The notes under the pieces were generated by a model. It ran no database searches. It saw only the letters and a program-made list of their open reading frames with translations, and had not been told where the DNA came from. A program made the translations under genes and the position numbers. DNA of 64,000 nucleotides, taken from positions 1-64,000 of the forward strand of contig NZ_CALUCN010000008.1 in assembly GCF_943914565.1 (NCBI RefSeq). The letters run 5' to 3'. This DNA comes from an uncultured Tessaracoccus sp. Lineage in GTDB: Bacteria > Actinomycetota > Actinomycetes > Propionibacteriales > Propionibacteriaceae. Positions 18,401 through 26,478 of the stretch are shown here, one piece after another (within the stretch, counting starts at the first letter, position 1; each line of letters starts with the position of its first letter).

Positions 18401-20635
18401 AACAACGACGGCACGGCCTGCACCGGCAAGCCCGTGGACCTCGCGATCGCCAAGACGGGCTCGGGGACCGTCCGGGCCGGCGGCTCCACCACGTGGGACC
18501 TCACGGTCACGAACAAGAGCAGCGTCCCGTCGTCGGGTTTCACGGTGACGGACATCATCCCGGACAACTTCACCTACCGCAGCGCCTCGTGGGCAGGCGG
18601 CACCTGCACGTACGACTCGGCCACGAGGAAGGTCACCTGCGTGTCGACGGGGCAGCTGCAGCCCGGTGACACGAGCACGATCAGGATCACGACGCAGGCC
18701 GGCAGCGCGAACCAGTGCTACACCAACACCGGCTGGGTGCTCGGCAACGAGGCGGACCCGAACCACGCCAACGACACGAGCACGTGGCGCACCTGCGTCG
18801 GTGCCGGGCAGCCGATGACCTGTGACCGGGTCATGTACGGGTCGCTGTACACGCAGCACTCGACGGCGGGCTCGTTCGGCACCGTGGTCTCCGGCTCGGG
18901 GGTCAAGTCCAGCGTGACCGACCAGCAGACGATCCCGAGTGTCTCGTTCCAGGTCCCCGGCAGGATCGGCACCTTCTACGCCAACCAGACCTCGGCGATG
19001 GCCATCGACACCTTGGACCCGAACTACATCTACTACGGCGCGCGCGTCATGGACACGTTCCTGACGAAGCTGTTCCGCTACGACCAGCGCACGAAGACGA
19101 CCGAGACCGTCGGTGCCTCGTCGTCGGCGTGGAGCACCAACCGCATGGCGATCCAGCCCGACGGCACCATCTGGAGCTTCGCCAACGACGGGCACCTGTA
19201 CTCCTACCACCCGACGCAGGGCAGCGCCGCGCCCACGGACTGGGGCATCGCCCAGTCGCCGGAGAGTGACCAGTACGGCAACGCGATCAACCTGGACTTC
19301 ACGAGCTTCCGGTCGGGCGACATCGCGTTCGACGGCAACGGCAACATGTGGATCCTCGCGTCGAACAACGCGAAGACCTACCTCATCACCATCTCGGCCG
19401 CTCAGCTCGGCCAGACCAAGAACCCCGTCGCGACGATGGTGGGCATCATGAACAGCCCGACGGAGGGGTACTACAACGGCATCGCGTTCGGCAGCGACGG
19501 CACCCTCTACGCCTCGTCGATCGGCGGCGCGTACAGCTACCTCCACACGGTGAATCCCGACAACGGGGTGACCAAGCAGGTGCAGCGATACCCGGTCTCG
19601 AGCACCGGACAGTTCGGTGACCTCGGCAGCTGCGCGGATCCGAAGCCGGACCTCTCGGCCACGAAGACCGTGCGCGGCATCAACGCCGACGGGTCGGCGA
19701 AGTCCGGTCCGCTCACCGCAGGCGACCTGCTCGAGTACACCGTGAGCGTCGCCAACGGGGGCAACCTGGCGGCGACCGGCGTCGAGATGATCGACGAGCT
19801 GCCCGAGGGCGTCCAGTACGTCTCCGGCACGACGACGCTGAACGGCAAGGCCAAGGACGACACGCTCGGTGGGTTCCCGTACGCCGGTTGGGAAGAGGTG
19901 CACGGCTCGCTCACCGAGTTCCAGGGCGTCGTGCCCGCCAAGGACAAGGCGGTCGCCACGTTCCGCGTGAAGATCTCCGAGACCTTCACCGGCAACCAAC
20001 TGTGCAACCAGGGCCGCGTGCGCTACACGTCCCGCGAGCTCGACGGGCTGATCGTCTCCGACGACCTCTCGACCCCGGGCGAGGACGACCCGACGTGCAT
20101 CCCGGTGGTGCCGCCGCAGAAGACGATCACCGTCGAGAAGCAGGGCACGTTCTGCGACGTGGGTCAGGACACCTGCCCGCTCACCGGCGCGGAGTTCGCG
20201 ATCCACGACACCGACCCGTCCTCGTCGGGCGCCGCGGCCATCGTCGACGGCATCCGCCCCGACCGCTCGGGCAGCGTCTTCACCTCGACGAAGCTGGACG
20301 TCGACCGGGACTACTGGCTCGTCGAGACGAAGGCCCCGGCCGGCTTCAACCTGCTGCCCACACCGATCCGCTTCCGGATCGCCGTCGACCCTGACACGGA
20401 GCAGTGGGGCGTGCAGCTCGTCGGGGGCAGGCACGGCGGCATCGTGACCGTCGACGACGCGAACGCCCTGAAGCTCATCGTCAAGGACACCTCGCCCGTG
20501 CACCTGCCCGCCGCCGGCGGCCCCGGGCCGTGGCCCTTCCTCGCAGCCGGCCTCGGGCTGCTGCTCGCCGCGGCGGCCGGCGCCATCACACAGACTTCCG
20601 GTCCACGACGTCGCACTCAGCGGAGCACGTCGTGA
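15485..20635 (+). CDS. Large sortase-anchored surface protein / pilus tip adhesin
   Basis: A 1716-residue secreted protein. It has a Sec signal peptide (about residues 22-55, cleavage near AVA-AP) and several DUF11-like beta domains starting near residues 197, 318, 440, 985 and 1389. Two related TYxLPxGGGxVTYTY modules begin near 78 and 572. Two propeller-like regions (about 735-975 and 1116-1380, DUF6923-like) and a SpaA/prealbumin-like domain (about 1545-1665) with YWLVETKAPAGF as E-box follow. It ends with LPAAG at 1674-1678, a hydrophobic helix and a basic tail. The start at 15485 has AAGGGGA 4 nt upstream. It is the first gene before the pilin and sortases, the usual place of the tip adhesin. 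LPAAG departs from LPxTG. Confidence 0.85.
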   Translation: MADHDGARAIGRGGLPHCTRSRRPRISARPVTSLLLVLTLVLGLAASGIQPEFAVAAPGGSAGPVTSSDPRNVLTIEKTANTYELPQGGGQVTYTYKLTNNSASSTLYQTHGGTAYTMRDDKCTNLEYGTGWNTTMGYRWIRAQTTATLTCTQNLTQTTTNTFTVGGWRIQDDRYGASTLPTTQATATVTVQSPQADLTVTKAASTSTVPVGGTVNWTLTVRNSGSATSSAWTLTDAVPENYTNVATATAGCSVSGNRLTCANQAGLGAGASKIVTLSAKAATAGRTTNTATISGTSGESDTENNTSSADTRITGPADLTIAKTAEPASAGTGRPVTFSVVVTNAGDTPSSTYTMTDPVPAGWTNVSTSTSGCSVSGNTVTCANQPALAGGASKTFTISAVAPTREGEHTNTARITGTTGENTANNAASVTVPVKALSPDYKVTKTVDRPKAAVGDALTFTIKVENVGTAPGFAYTLTDAVPTQFTSVASSDCQVTDQVASCKGDGLLPGDAQTFTVTARAGTLLGSFANTASVSDPNDANRANDEGSATVEILDAVAGSKGEQISADGYLGLTKTASTYSLPAGGGTVTYTYTLRNRSNAYRLYWSRGSSTYGSLVDDKCSAVSSPSTATGWAWDGIGHYVAPGSSARLTCTKRDLVTTTNTATAKGLLQFSGSSTYYGRTGSVSAQATVVVEASKPLTDPATLGIPAFACTTTTVLNGSGTTTQLAAQTQGSTRFTTIGKLWSGTYNAMAYRRGNGYVYGVSQDTHTWDPADRDQLVAVDASGGVTKLGQLQLNPDYTSKRIPYGSVTGNFEGRDQTITTYGQAWKADIYGGINFGFFDDAGTYWIGNASNSGSGVIYEVDLTSGYVTPLASQSAAVRSNDLAYTEGFAWGIKNGSNTMIRVDLGSGRVQDMGTVAGMPSGTYGAAWTYTNGNLGFDINTGGVYQVDVINGSTSNPSFQLIATSAGPASTNNDGTACTGKPVDLAIAKTGSGTVRAGGSTTWDLTVTNKSSVPSSGFTVTDIIPDNFTYRSASWAGGTCTYDSATRKVTCVSTGQLQPGDTSTIRITTQAGSANQCYTNTGWVLGNEADPNHANDTSTWRTCVGAGQPMTCDRVMYGSLYTQHSTAGSFGTVVSGSGVKSSVTDQQTIPSVSFQVPGRIGTFYANQTSAMAIDTLDPNYIYYGARVMDTFLTKLFRYDQRTKTTETVGASSSAWSTNRMAIQPDGTIWSFANDGHLYSYHPTQGSAAPTDWGIAQSPESDQYGNAINLDFTSFRSGDIAFDGNGNMWILASNNAKTYLITISAAQLGQTKNPVATMVGIMNSPTEGYYNGIAFGSDGTLYASSIGGAYSYLHTVNPDNGVTKQVQRYPVSSTGQFGDLGSCADPKPDLSATKTVRGINADGSAKSGPLTAGDLLEYTVSVANGGNLAATGVEMIDELPEGVQYVSGTTTLNGKAKDDTLGGFPYAGWEEVHGSLTEFQGVVPAKDKAVATFRVKISETFTGNQLCNQGRVRYTSRELDGLIVSDDLSTPGEDDPTCIPVVPPQKTITVEKQGTFCDVGQDTCPLTGAEFAIHDTDPSSSGAAAIVDGIRPDRSGSVFTSTKLDVDRDYWLVETKAPAGFNLLPTPIRFRIAVDPDTEQWGVQLVGGRHGGIVTVDDANALKLIVKDTSPVHLPAAGGPGPWPFLAAGLGLLLAAAAGAITQTSGPRRRTQRSTS

Positions 20636-20706
20636 TCGGGGGAGGGGGAATTCGCAGCCGCGATCCCAAGACACCAATCACTCCAACTACTCACCCAGGA
20701 GCATTC

Positions 20707-22410
20707 ATGTTTCGCAAGTTCCGCTTGGCTGCGGCTGCTGTCTCGGCCGTAGCCCTGGCGTCGCTGTCGCTGGGCACGGCTTTCGCCAAACCGACGACGT
20801 CGACGATCAACTCCTCGAAGCCGACCTCCCTCACGATCCACAAGTACGAGGGCCCGGCCAACACCGACTCGAAGTGCGCACCCACCGGGCAGCCCGTCCC
20901 GGCCGAGTGCCTCACCGGCAAGACGCCACTCGACGGCGCCACGTTCACCATCTACAAGGTGATGGACCTGAAGACCAACGCCGACTGGCAGACTGCTGAG
21001 AAGTACTACAAGGCCGGCAGCTACGACACCGCCGGCAAGCAGGCCGCGGGGACCGTGACCACCGCCGGCGGCGGCACCGCCACGTTCGACGGCACGGTCG
21101 CGCTGTACTACGTCGTCGAGACGAAGACGCCGGACGGCTACACCGGTTCGAAGCCGTTCTTCATCACCCTCCCGATGACCGACCCCGCCAACACCGGCTG
21201 GGACTACGACTTGGACGTCTACCCGAAGAACGACAAGGTCGACACCCCGCACAAGGCCGTCATCGACGCGCAGGCGCCGAAGGTGGGCGACACCATCAAG
21301 TACGAGGTCTCCTCGAAGGTCCCGAACTACGGTGACGTCGTCGGCAAGCCCGGCGAGGACGGCAAGTCCACCGCCGCTGAGGGCACGATTGACCACTTCG
21401 ACCTGCCCTACTTCGTCGTCGCGGACAACTTCCCGGCCCAGCTCGAGAACCCGACCGTGACCGACGTCACCGTCGGCGCGACGACGCTCGCCAAGGACAC
21501 CGACTACCAGGTCATCACCAAGGGCAACTACGTCCAGGTCGTCTTCACCGAGAGCGGCCTCGACAAGCTCACCGCGCAGTACAACGGTGGCGCCAACGGC
21601 AAGGACCAGGTCAAGGTCAACTACCAGGCCACGATCAAGTCGGCCCCCGAGAACGGCGTCATCGAGAACACCTCGTGGACCGTCCCCGGCCCGAAGCCCA
21701 GCGAGGGCTCCAAGCCCGGCGAGTACACGCCTGGCGACACCCCGCCGGAGACCCCCGAGAACCCGTCGAACAAGGTGAAGTCGCAGTACCTGCCGATCAA
21801 CTTCACCAAGATCGCCGGCGACACCAAGAAGCCGCTCTCGGGCGTGAAGTTCGAGATCCGTGCCGCCAAGGTCGACTTCGCCGACGACGAGAAGACCGTC
21901 ACCGCGACGAGCTGCAAGGCCGCGGACATCAACGGCAACCCGGTGCTGAGCTCGTTCACCTCCGGTGCCGAGGGGGCCGCGACGTCTGACGCGCTGCGCG
22001 TGTCGACCTGGTACAACGACGGCCTCGAGGTCGCCGCGGGCGGCAACAACGACGGTGCCTACGACGGTGCGCAGTTCGCCGACAAGTACGGCTACCTGAA
22101 CTACTGCCTCGTCGAGGTCGAGGCCGCCGAGGGCTACCAGCTCCTCGCCGAGCCGATCGAGTTCACGCTCCAGGACACCCTGCGTGACAAGGCCTCGCAG
22201 TCGTTCAAGGCTGAGTGGATCAAGAGCCTCGACATGCTGAAGGACCAGGACGGCAACCAGATCGTCAACGAGCCCGACAACCTCAACAACAAGCTGCCGC
22301 TCACCGGTGGCGAGGGCACCGCGCTGCTGAGCATCCTCGGCATCGCGCTCGTCGGTGGCGGCGTTGCCTACTACGTCGTCAGCAACCGTCGTCGCACGGC
22401 CAACAACTGA
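20707..22410 (+). CDS. Major pilin, SpaA type, with isopeptide-forming domains
   Basis: A 567-residue shaft pilin. The signal peptide ends near residue 27. The pilin motif VYPKN (171-175) supplies Lys174, the nucleophile for sortase-catalysed polymerisation. An E-box-like YYVVETKTPDGY precedes it, a D2-type isopeptide domain lies in the middle, and a Cna-B-like domain with YCLVEVEAAEGY is near the C-terminus. The sorting signal is LPLTG (530-534), then a hydrophobic helix and NRRRTANN. AGGAG lies 6 nt before the ATG. Located between the adhesin and two class C sortases, it should be the most abundant product of the operon. Confidence 0.93.
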   Translation: MFRKFRLAAAAVSAVALASLSLGTAFAKPTTSTINSSKPTSLTIHKYEGPANTDSKCAPTGQPVPAECLTGKTPLDGATFTIYKVMDLKTNADWQTAEKYYKAGSYDTAGKQAAGTVTTAGGGTATFDGTVALYYVVETKTPDGYTGSKPFFITLPMTDPANTGWDYDLDVYPKNDKVDTPHKAVIDAQAPKVGDTIKYEVSSKVPNYGDVVGKPGEDGKSTAAEGTIDHFDLPYFVVADNFPAQLENPTVTDVTVGATTLAKDTDYQVITKGNYVQVVFTESGLDKLTAQYNGGANGKDQVKVNYQATIKSAPENGVIENTSWTVPGPKPSEGSKPGEYTPGDTPPETPENPSNKVKSQYLPINFTKIAGDTKKPLSGVKFEIRAAKVDFADDEKTVTATSCKAADINGNPVLSSFTSGAEGAATSDALRVSTWYNDGLEVAAGGNNDGAYDGAQFADKYGYLNYCLVEVEAAEGYQLLAEPIEFTLQDTLRDKASQSFKAEWIKSLDMLKDQDGNQIVNEPDNLNNKLPLTGGEGTALLSILGIALVGGGVAYYVVSNRRRTANN

Positions 22411-22431
22411 CGCAGTCACCTGACACCCCTC

Positions 22432-22461
22432 GGGCGGCGGAGCCTCACCCCTCCGCCGCCC
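22432..22461 (+). promoter_or_regulatory. Intercistronic hairpin between pilin and sortase genes
   Basis: GGGCGGCGGAG and CTCCGCCGCCC form a perfect 11-bp stem with an 8-nt loop, 21 nt after the pilin stop codon. No T-run follows. It probably protects the 3' end of pilin mRNA or partly terminates transcription, which would lower sortase relative to pilin. Confidence 0.55.
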
Positions 22462-22487
22462 GTCGGCGTCCCCGGACAGGAGCAGCC

Positions 22488-23465
22488 ATGGCGAACCGGC
22501 AGCGATCGGCACTCGTGCCGCGCCTCGTCGTGGTCGCGCTGGTCCTGGCCGGGGTCGTCGTCACGCTGTGGCCCGTCGGGGTCACGGCCCGCAACGACGC
22601 CGACGCCGCCCAACGCACGCGGACCTACGTCGAGCAGATCGAGCAGGTGCGCAGCCAGCACCCCACCCCCGACGGGGGCGCGCCCCCGTCGGACCCGTTG
22701 GCCGAGCAGCTCGAGCAGGCCAGGGCCTACAACGCCCGGCTCCGTCCGGACCAGCTGAAGGACCCGTGGTCGGGTGCCGGCGGCACGGTGGACGCGCGCC
22801 GTACGGAATACCTCGCTGCGCTCAGCCTCACCGACGCGATGGGACGGCTCATCGTGCCGCGGATCCAGGTGGATCTCCCGATCCACCACGACGCCGACAA
22901 GACCTCCCTGATGCGCGGCGTGGGGCACATGTACGGCACGTCCCTGCCCGTCGGCGGCCCCGACACCCACGCGGTGCTCGCCGGGCACACGGGCATGCGT
23001 GCGCGGACGTACTTCGACCGGCTGGGGGAGCTCGAGCAGGGGGACGAGTTCGTGATCCAGGTCTCCGGCGCCGAGCTGCGGTACCGCGTCGACCGGATCT
23101 CGACGGTGCTGCCCACCGAGCTCGCGCAGATCGAGCGCGTGCCGGGGGAGGACCACGTGACGCTCCTGACGTGCGTCACCCCGCCCGGCGGTAAGCGCAA
23201 CGCGCTGCGGCTCCTCGTGCGCGGGGCCCGCATCCCTGACGGGCCCACCACGGACGCCACCACGCAGGTGCCCCGGGCCGTCGCAGTGGGCGGGACCCCC
23301 GTCGCGACTGACTTCTCGATCCAGGCGTGGATGTGGCCGCGCCTGGCGGTGGCGGGCCTCGCACTGCTGGCGCTGCTCGGCATGTGCGTCGGCTGGTGGC
23401 GCGCCGACCGCCGCGCCGCCCGCACCGCAACGAATTCCACCCCGTCCGAAGGACTGCGACAATGA
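22488..23465 (+). CDS. srtC: Class C (pilin-polymerising) sortase, first copy
   Basis: A 325-residue membrane transpeptidase that links pilin subunits at LPxTG and the pilin-motif Lys. It has an N-terminal transmembrane helix (about 11-31), a lid motif DPW (92-94), catalytic His167 in LAGHTG, Cys229 in TLLTC, a probable Arg241, and a C-terminal transmembrane helix (about 328-348 nt codons from the end, near residues 283-302) with a basic tail. The segment between Cys and Arg is longer by three residues than in the neighbouring sortase and is Gly/Pro-rich (VTPPGGKRNA). AGGAG precedes the ATG at 22488. Its stop overlaps the next gene. Confidence 0.9.
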   Translation: MANRQRSALVPRLVVVALVLAGVVVTLWPVGVTARNDADAAQRTRTYVEQIEQVRSQHPTPDGGAPPSDPLAEQLEQARAYNARLRPDQLKDPWSGAGGTVDARRTEYLAALSLTDAMGRLIVPRIQVDLPIHHDADKTSLMRGVGHMYGTSLPVGGPDTHAVLAGHTGMRARTYFDRLGELEQGDEFVIQVSGAELRYRVDRISTVLPTELAQIERVPGEDHVTLLTCVTPPGGKRNALRLLVRGARIPDGPTTDATTQVPRAVAVGGTPVATDFSIQAWMWPRLAVAGLALLALLGMCVGWWRADRRAARTATNSTPSEGLRQ

Positions 23466-24361
23466 GCACCGTGACCACGCCCCCTGCCGAGACCTCCGCG
23501 CCGCAGCCGAAACCACGTCGGCGCCGGCCGGTCATCCCGGTGCTGCTGCTCGTGGTGGGCATCATCGTGATGCTCTACCCCGTGGCCGCGACGCAGTACA
23601 ACAACGTCCGGCAGCAGCAGTTCGCCAACGAGTACGGGCAGCAGGTCGGGCAGGTGGCGAAGGAGGACCTCTCCTCGGAGATCGCGGCCGCGAAGGAGTA
23701 CAACTCGACCCTCTCCGGCGTGCCGATCCTCGACCCCTACCTCCTCGACGTGGCCCAGGACCCGGGCTCGCAGCAGTACCGGCGGTACACGTCGCAGCTG
23801 TCGCGGTTCGACGTCATGGCGCGGGTGCGGGTGCCGAGCGCGCAGATCGACCTGCCCGTGCGGCACGGCACCTCGGACCCGGTGATCGCCGCCGGCGCGG
23901 GGCACCTGTACGGCACCTCGCTGCCCGTGGGCGGGGAGGGCACGCACTCCGTGCTGACGAGCCACCGCGGGCTGTCGGACGCGACGCTGTTCGACCACCT
24001 CGACCAGGTGCGCGAGGGCGACCTCATGTACGTCGACGTGCTCGGGGAGACGCTCGCGTACAAGGTGGACCAGATCAAGGTGGTGCTGCCCGACGAGATC
24101 GGCGACCTGAAGTCGGTGCCCGGGCACGACTACCTGACGCTGTTCACCTGCACCCCGTACGCCGTGAACTCCCACCGGCTGCTCGTCCGCGGCGAGCGCG
24201 TGCCGTACACGCCCGAGATGGCTCAGCAGGACGGGCCCGACGGGGGCATCCACCTGCAGATGCAGGGCTGGATGTGGTGGCTCATCGCCGGCTCGGCGGT
24301 GGGCATCGGCGGCGTCGCGTTCATCATCGTGCGCGAGCGCCGCAGGCGCCGCGCCGCCTGA
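23462..24361 (+). CDS. srtC: Class C sortase, second copy
   Basis: A 299-residue class C sortase overlapping the first by ATGA. A Pro/Arg-rich cytoplasmic N-terminus leads into a membrane helix (about 23-41). The lid motif DPY is at 91-93, His168 lies in TSHRG, Cys230 in TLFTC and Arg239 in NSHRLLVRG, the canonical class C active site, with a C-terminal helix and RRRRRAA tail. Two tandem sortases suggest that one polymerises the shaft and the other adds the adhesin; sequence alone does not say which. Confidence 0.92.
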   Translation: MSTVTTPPAETSAPQPKPRRRRPVIPVLLLVVGIIVMLYPVAATQYNNVRQQQFANEYGQQVGQVAKEDLSSEIAAAKEYNSTLSGVPILDPYLLDVAQDPGSQQYRRYTSQLSRFDVMARVRVPSAQIDLPVRHGTSDPVIAAGAGHLYGTSLPVGGEGTHSVLTSHRGLSDATLFDHLDQVREGDLMYVDVLGETLAYKVDQIKVVLPDEIGDLKSVPGHDYLTLFTCTPYAVNSHRLLVRGERVPYTPEMAQQDGPDGGIHLQMQGWMWWLIAGSAVGIGGVAFIIVRERRRRRAA

Positions 24362-24367
24362 GCCCGG

Positions 24368-24721
24368 TCAGCCGAGCCGGGCGGACGCCCGGGCCTCCAC
24401 GTCCGTGGGAAGGAAGGGGACGACGCCCAGCGCGCGTCCGCGCACGACGGCGCGCACCTCGTCGGGGGTGCGGTGGACGTGCACCGACGGGGACTGCAGC
24501 GAGCCGTTGTCGGCCGCCTGCAGCGCTGCCTGCTCGCCGTCGGCGTCCGGCACGTCGGGCAGCGCGGCCACGCGGGCCGCGTCCTGCGCCGCCGCGAGCG
24601 CCGTCGTCTCCGCCCAGGTGAGCATCGCCCAGTGCAGGGCGAGCAGGAACAGCCCGAACACCAACGGCAGCAGGAGCGTCACCTGCACCGAGCCACTCAG
24701 GCCCCGCTCGTCGTCATGCAT
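24368..24721 (-). CDS. TadE-like pseudopilin-family protein, orphan
   Basis: A 117-residue protein with a short charged N-terminus (MHDDERG), then GSVQVTLLLPLVFGLFLLAL as a transmembrane segment and AAQDAARVAA after it, the layout of TadE/TadG-like minor pseudopilins. No other tad gene is in the window. It faces the pilus operon tail to tail, 6 nt apart. A secreted minor subunit of a Tad system encoded elsewhere, or an unrelated small membrane protein, are both possible. Confidence 0.65.
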   Translation of the reverse strand: MHDDERGLSGSVQVTLLLPLVFGLFLLALHWAMLTWAETTALAAAQDAARVAALPDVPDADGEQAALQAADNGSLQSPSVHVHRTPDEVRAVVRGRALGVVPFLPTDVEARASARLG

Positions 24722-24807
24722 GCCCCATGTCTAGCGGCTCAGGGGGTCAGTTCGGGCGGTTCCGGTGCGGCGGTGGACTGCTGCGCGTGGGGCTGGGGCG
24801 GAACGGA

Positions 24808-24845
24808 CCGTGGGCCGCCGCAGCGGGTGCTGCGACGGCCCACGG
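24808..24845 (-). terminator. Terminator of metNIQ
   Basis: CCGTGGGCCG at one end pairs with CGGCCCACGG at the other, continuing into CGCAGC/GCTGCG with one mismatch. It begins 18 nt after the metQ stop on the reverse strand. No long T-run is present. Confidence 0.55.
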
Positions 24846-24863
24846 GAAGCCGGGAGCGCTGGC

Positions 24864-25718
24864 TCAGCCGGGGAGCACGTCGCCGGAGGGCCAGTTCTTC
24901 TTCACGAACTGCTTCACCTCGTCGGAGTGGAGGAGCTCGTCGAGCTTCTTGACGCCCTCCTTCTCGTTGTCGGCGCGCCAGACGAGCAGGTTGGCGTAGG
25001 GGTTGCCCTCGACCTCCTCGGAGAGGATGGCCTTGTCGGGGTCGAGGCCCGCGCCGAGGACGAAGTTGGCGTTCACGATCGCGGCGTCGACCTTCGGGTC
25101 CTCGACCATCTGCACCACGACGTCGGGCTGGAGCTCCTCGAACTGCAGCCCCTTCGGGTTCTGCTCCTCGCTCAGGTCCAGCACCGAGGACTCGAGCGTG
25201 ACGTCCTTCAGCAGGCCGGCCTTCTCGAGCAGCTTCAGGCCGCGGGCTTGGTTGGAGACGTCGTTGGTGATCGCGACGGTGGCGCCGTCGGGGAGCTCGT
25301 CGGCCTTCTTGGCCTCCTTCGCGAAGAGGCGCAGCGGCTCGATGTGCACGCCCTCGCCGTGCTCGAACTCGTAGCCCTTCTCGTTCATCTCCTGCTCGAG
25401 GAAGGGCAGGTGCTGGTAGAAGTTCGCGTCGAGTTCGCCGTCGGCGAGCGCCTGGTTGGGCAGCACGTAGTCGTCGAACTCCTTGATGGTGATGGTGAGC
25501 CCGGCGTCGACGGCCAGGTTGTCGCGCACGTACTCGAGGATCTTGGCGTGCGGGACGGGGCTCGCGCCGACGATGATCTCCTCGGTGCCCTCGGCCGCGC
25601 CGGAGGCGTCGCCGGGGTTGGGGGAGGGGGTCTCGTCCGTCGACCCGCCGCCGGCGCAGCCGGCGAGGGCCAGGGTGGCCGCCAACGAGGCAGCCGTCAG
25701 GGTGAGAAGCTTGCGCAC
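24864..25718 (-). CDS. metQ: MetQ/NlpA-family substrate-binding lipoprotein
   Basis: A 284-residue lipoprotein with signal peptide and lipobox LALAGC (Cys21), a Gly/Ser/Thr/Pro-rich linker and then the NlpA fold: IIVGASPVPHAKILEYV at the start, DANFYQHLPFLEQEM in the ligand region and NANFVLGAGLDPDKAIL later. It delivers methionine (often D-methionine or methionine sulfoxide as well) to MetNI. It is the third gene of metNIQ, 91 nt after metI. Confidence 0.92.
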   Translation of the reverse strand: MRKLLTLTAASLAATLALAGCAGGGSTDETPSPNPGDASGAAEGTEEIIVGASPVPHAKILEYVRDNLAVDAGLTITIKEFDDYVLPNQALADGELDANFYQHLPFLEQEMNEKGYEFEHGEGVHIEPLRLFAKEAKKADELPDGATVAITNDVSNQARGLKLLEKAGLLKDVTLESSVLDLSEEQNPKGLQFEELQPDVVVQMVEDPKVDAAIVNANFVLGAGLDPDKAILSEEVEGNPYANLLVWRADNEKEGVKKLDELLHSDEVKQFVKKNWPSGDVLPG

Positions 25719-25809
25719 AGGATCAATCCTTTGCTCGGGGCCAACAACAAGTTGGCCGATCTTCAGGGTCTGCCGGCCGGACGCCGGCCGCCCCGCTGGA
25801 CGCGGGGAG

Positions 25810-26478
25810 TCAACGGTGGTCGGTGGCGCGGCTCAGCCACTGCCCCGCCCACTGGATCATTTGTACCATCACGATCAGAATGACGATCGTGATGACCATG
25901 ACCTCCGGGATGTAGCGCTGGTAGCCGTAGTTGTACGCCAGCCGGCCCAGTCCGCGGGCGCCGATGAGGCCCGCCATCGCCGAGTAGCCGACGATCGTCA
26001 CGAACGTCGTCGTCACCGCCGAGATGATCGACGGCATCGCCTCGGGCAGCCACACCTTCCACACCACCTGGATGCTCGACGAGCCCATGGCGAGCGCGGC
26101 GTCGGTCTTGCCCTGCGGCACGTCCCGCAGCGCGCTCTCCACGAGCCGCGCGAAGAACGGCACCGCCGAGACGGTGAGCGAGACGCTCGCCGCGACGGGG
26201 CCCATGCCCGTGCCGACGATCGCCTTCGTCACCTCGAGCAGCGAGACCATCAGGATCGCGTACGGGAACGAACGCACGACGTTCACGACGAAGCCGAGCG
26301 ACGCGCTCGTCGCGCGCCCGAGGAAGCCCAGGAACCCCAGGTGGAACAGCAGGATGCCGAGCGGCAACCCCAGCAGGACGGTGAAGAACCCGGAGATGCC
26401 GAGCATCTGCAGGGTCTCCCAGACGCCGTCCTGGATCGCCGTCCACATCTGCGGCGTCACGGTCGAGAAGTCCAGCAT
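25810..26478 (-). CDS. metI: Methionine ABC transporter permease
   Basis: A 222-residue membrane protein with five or six helices and the EAA-loop region around ALAMGSSSIQVVWKVWLPEA that docks on the ATPase. ETLQMLGISGFFTVLLGLPL and the final SYS-type helices match MetI. The ATG overlaps the metN stop by 1 nt (TGATG), showing translational coupling. Confidence 0.92.
   Translation of the reverse strand: MLDFSTVTPQMWTAIQDGVWETLQMLGISGFFTVLLGLPLGILLFHLGFLGFLGRATSASLGFVVNVVRSFPYAILMVSLLEVTKAIVGTGMGPVAASVSLTVSAVPFFARLVESALRDVPQGKTDAALAMGSSSIQVVWKVWLPEAMPSIISAVTTTFVTIVGYSAMAGLIGARGLGRLAYNYGYQRYIPEVMVITIVILIVMVQMIQWAGQWLSRATDHR

Noticed and set aside
15398..20677. A reverse-strand open frame of about 1760 codons opposite the adhesin gene
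   Set aside because: It is Arg/Val/Gly-rich with no domain pattern and mirrors third-position GC bias of the true forward gene.
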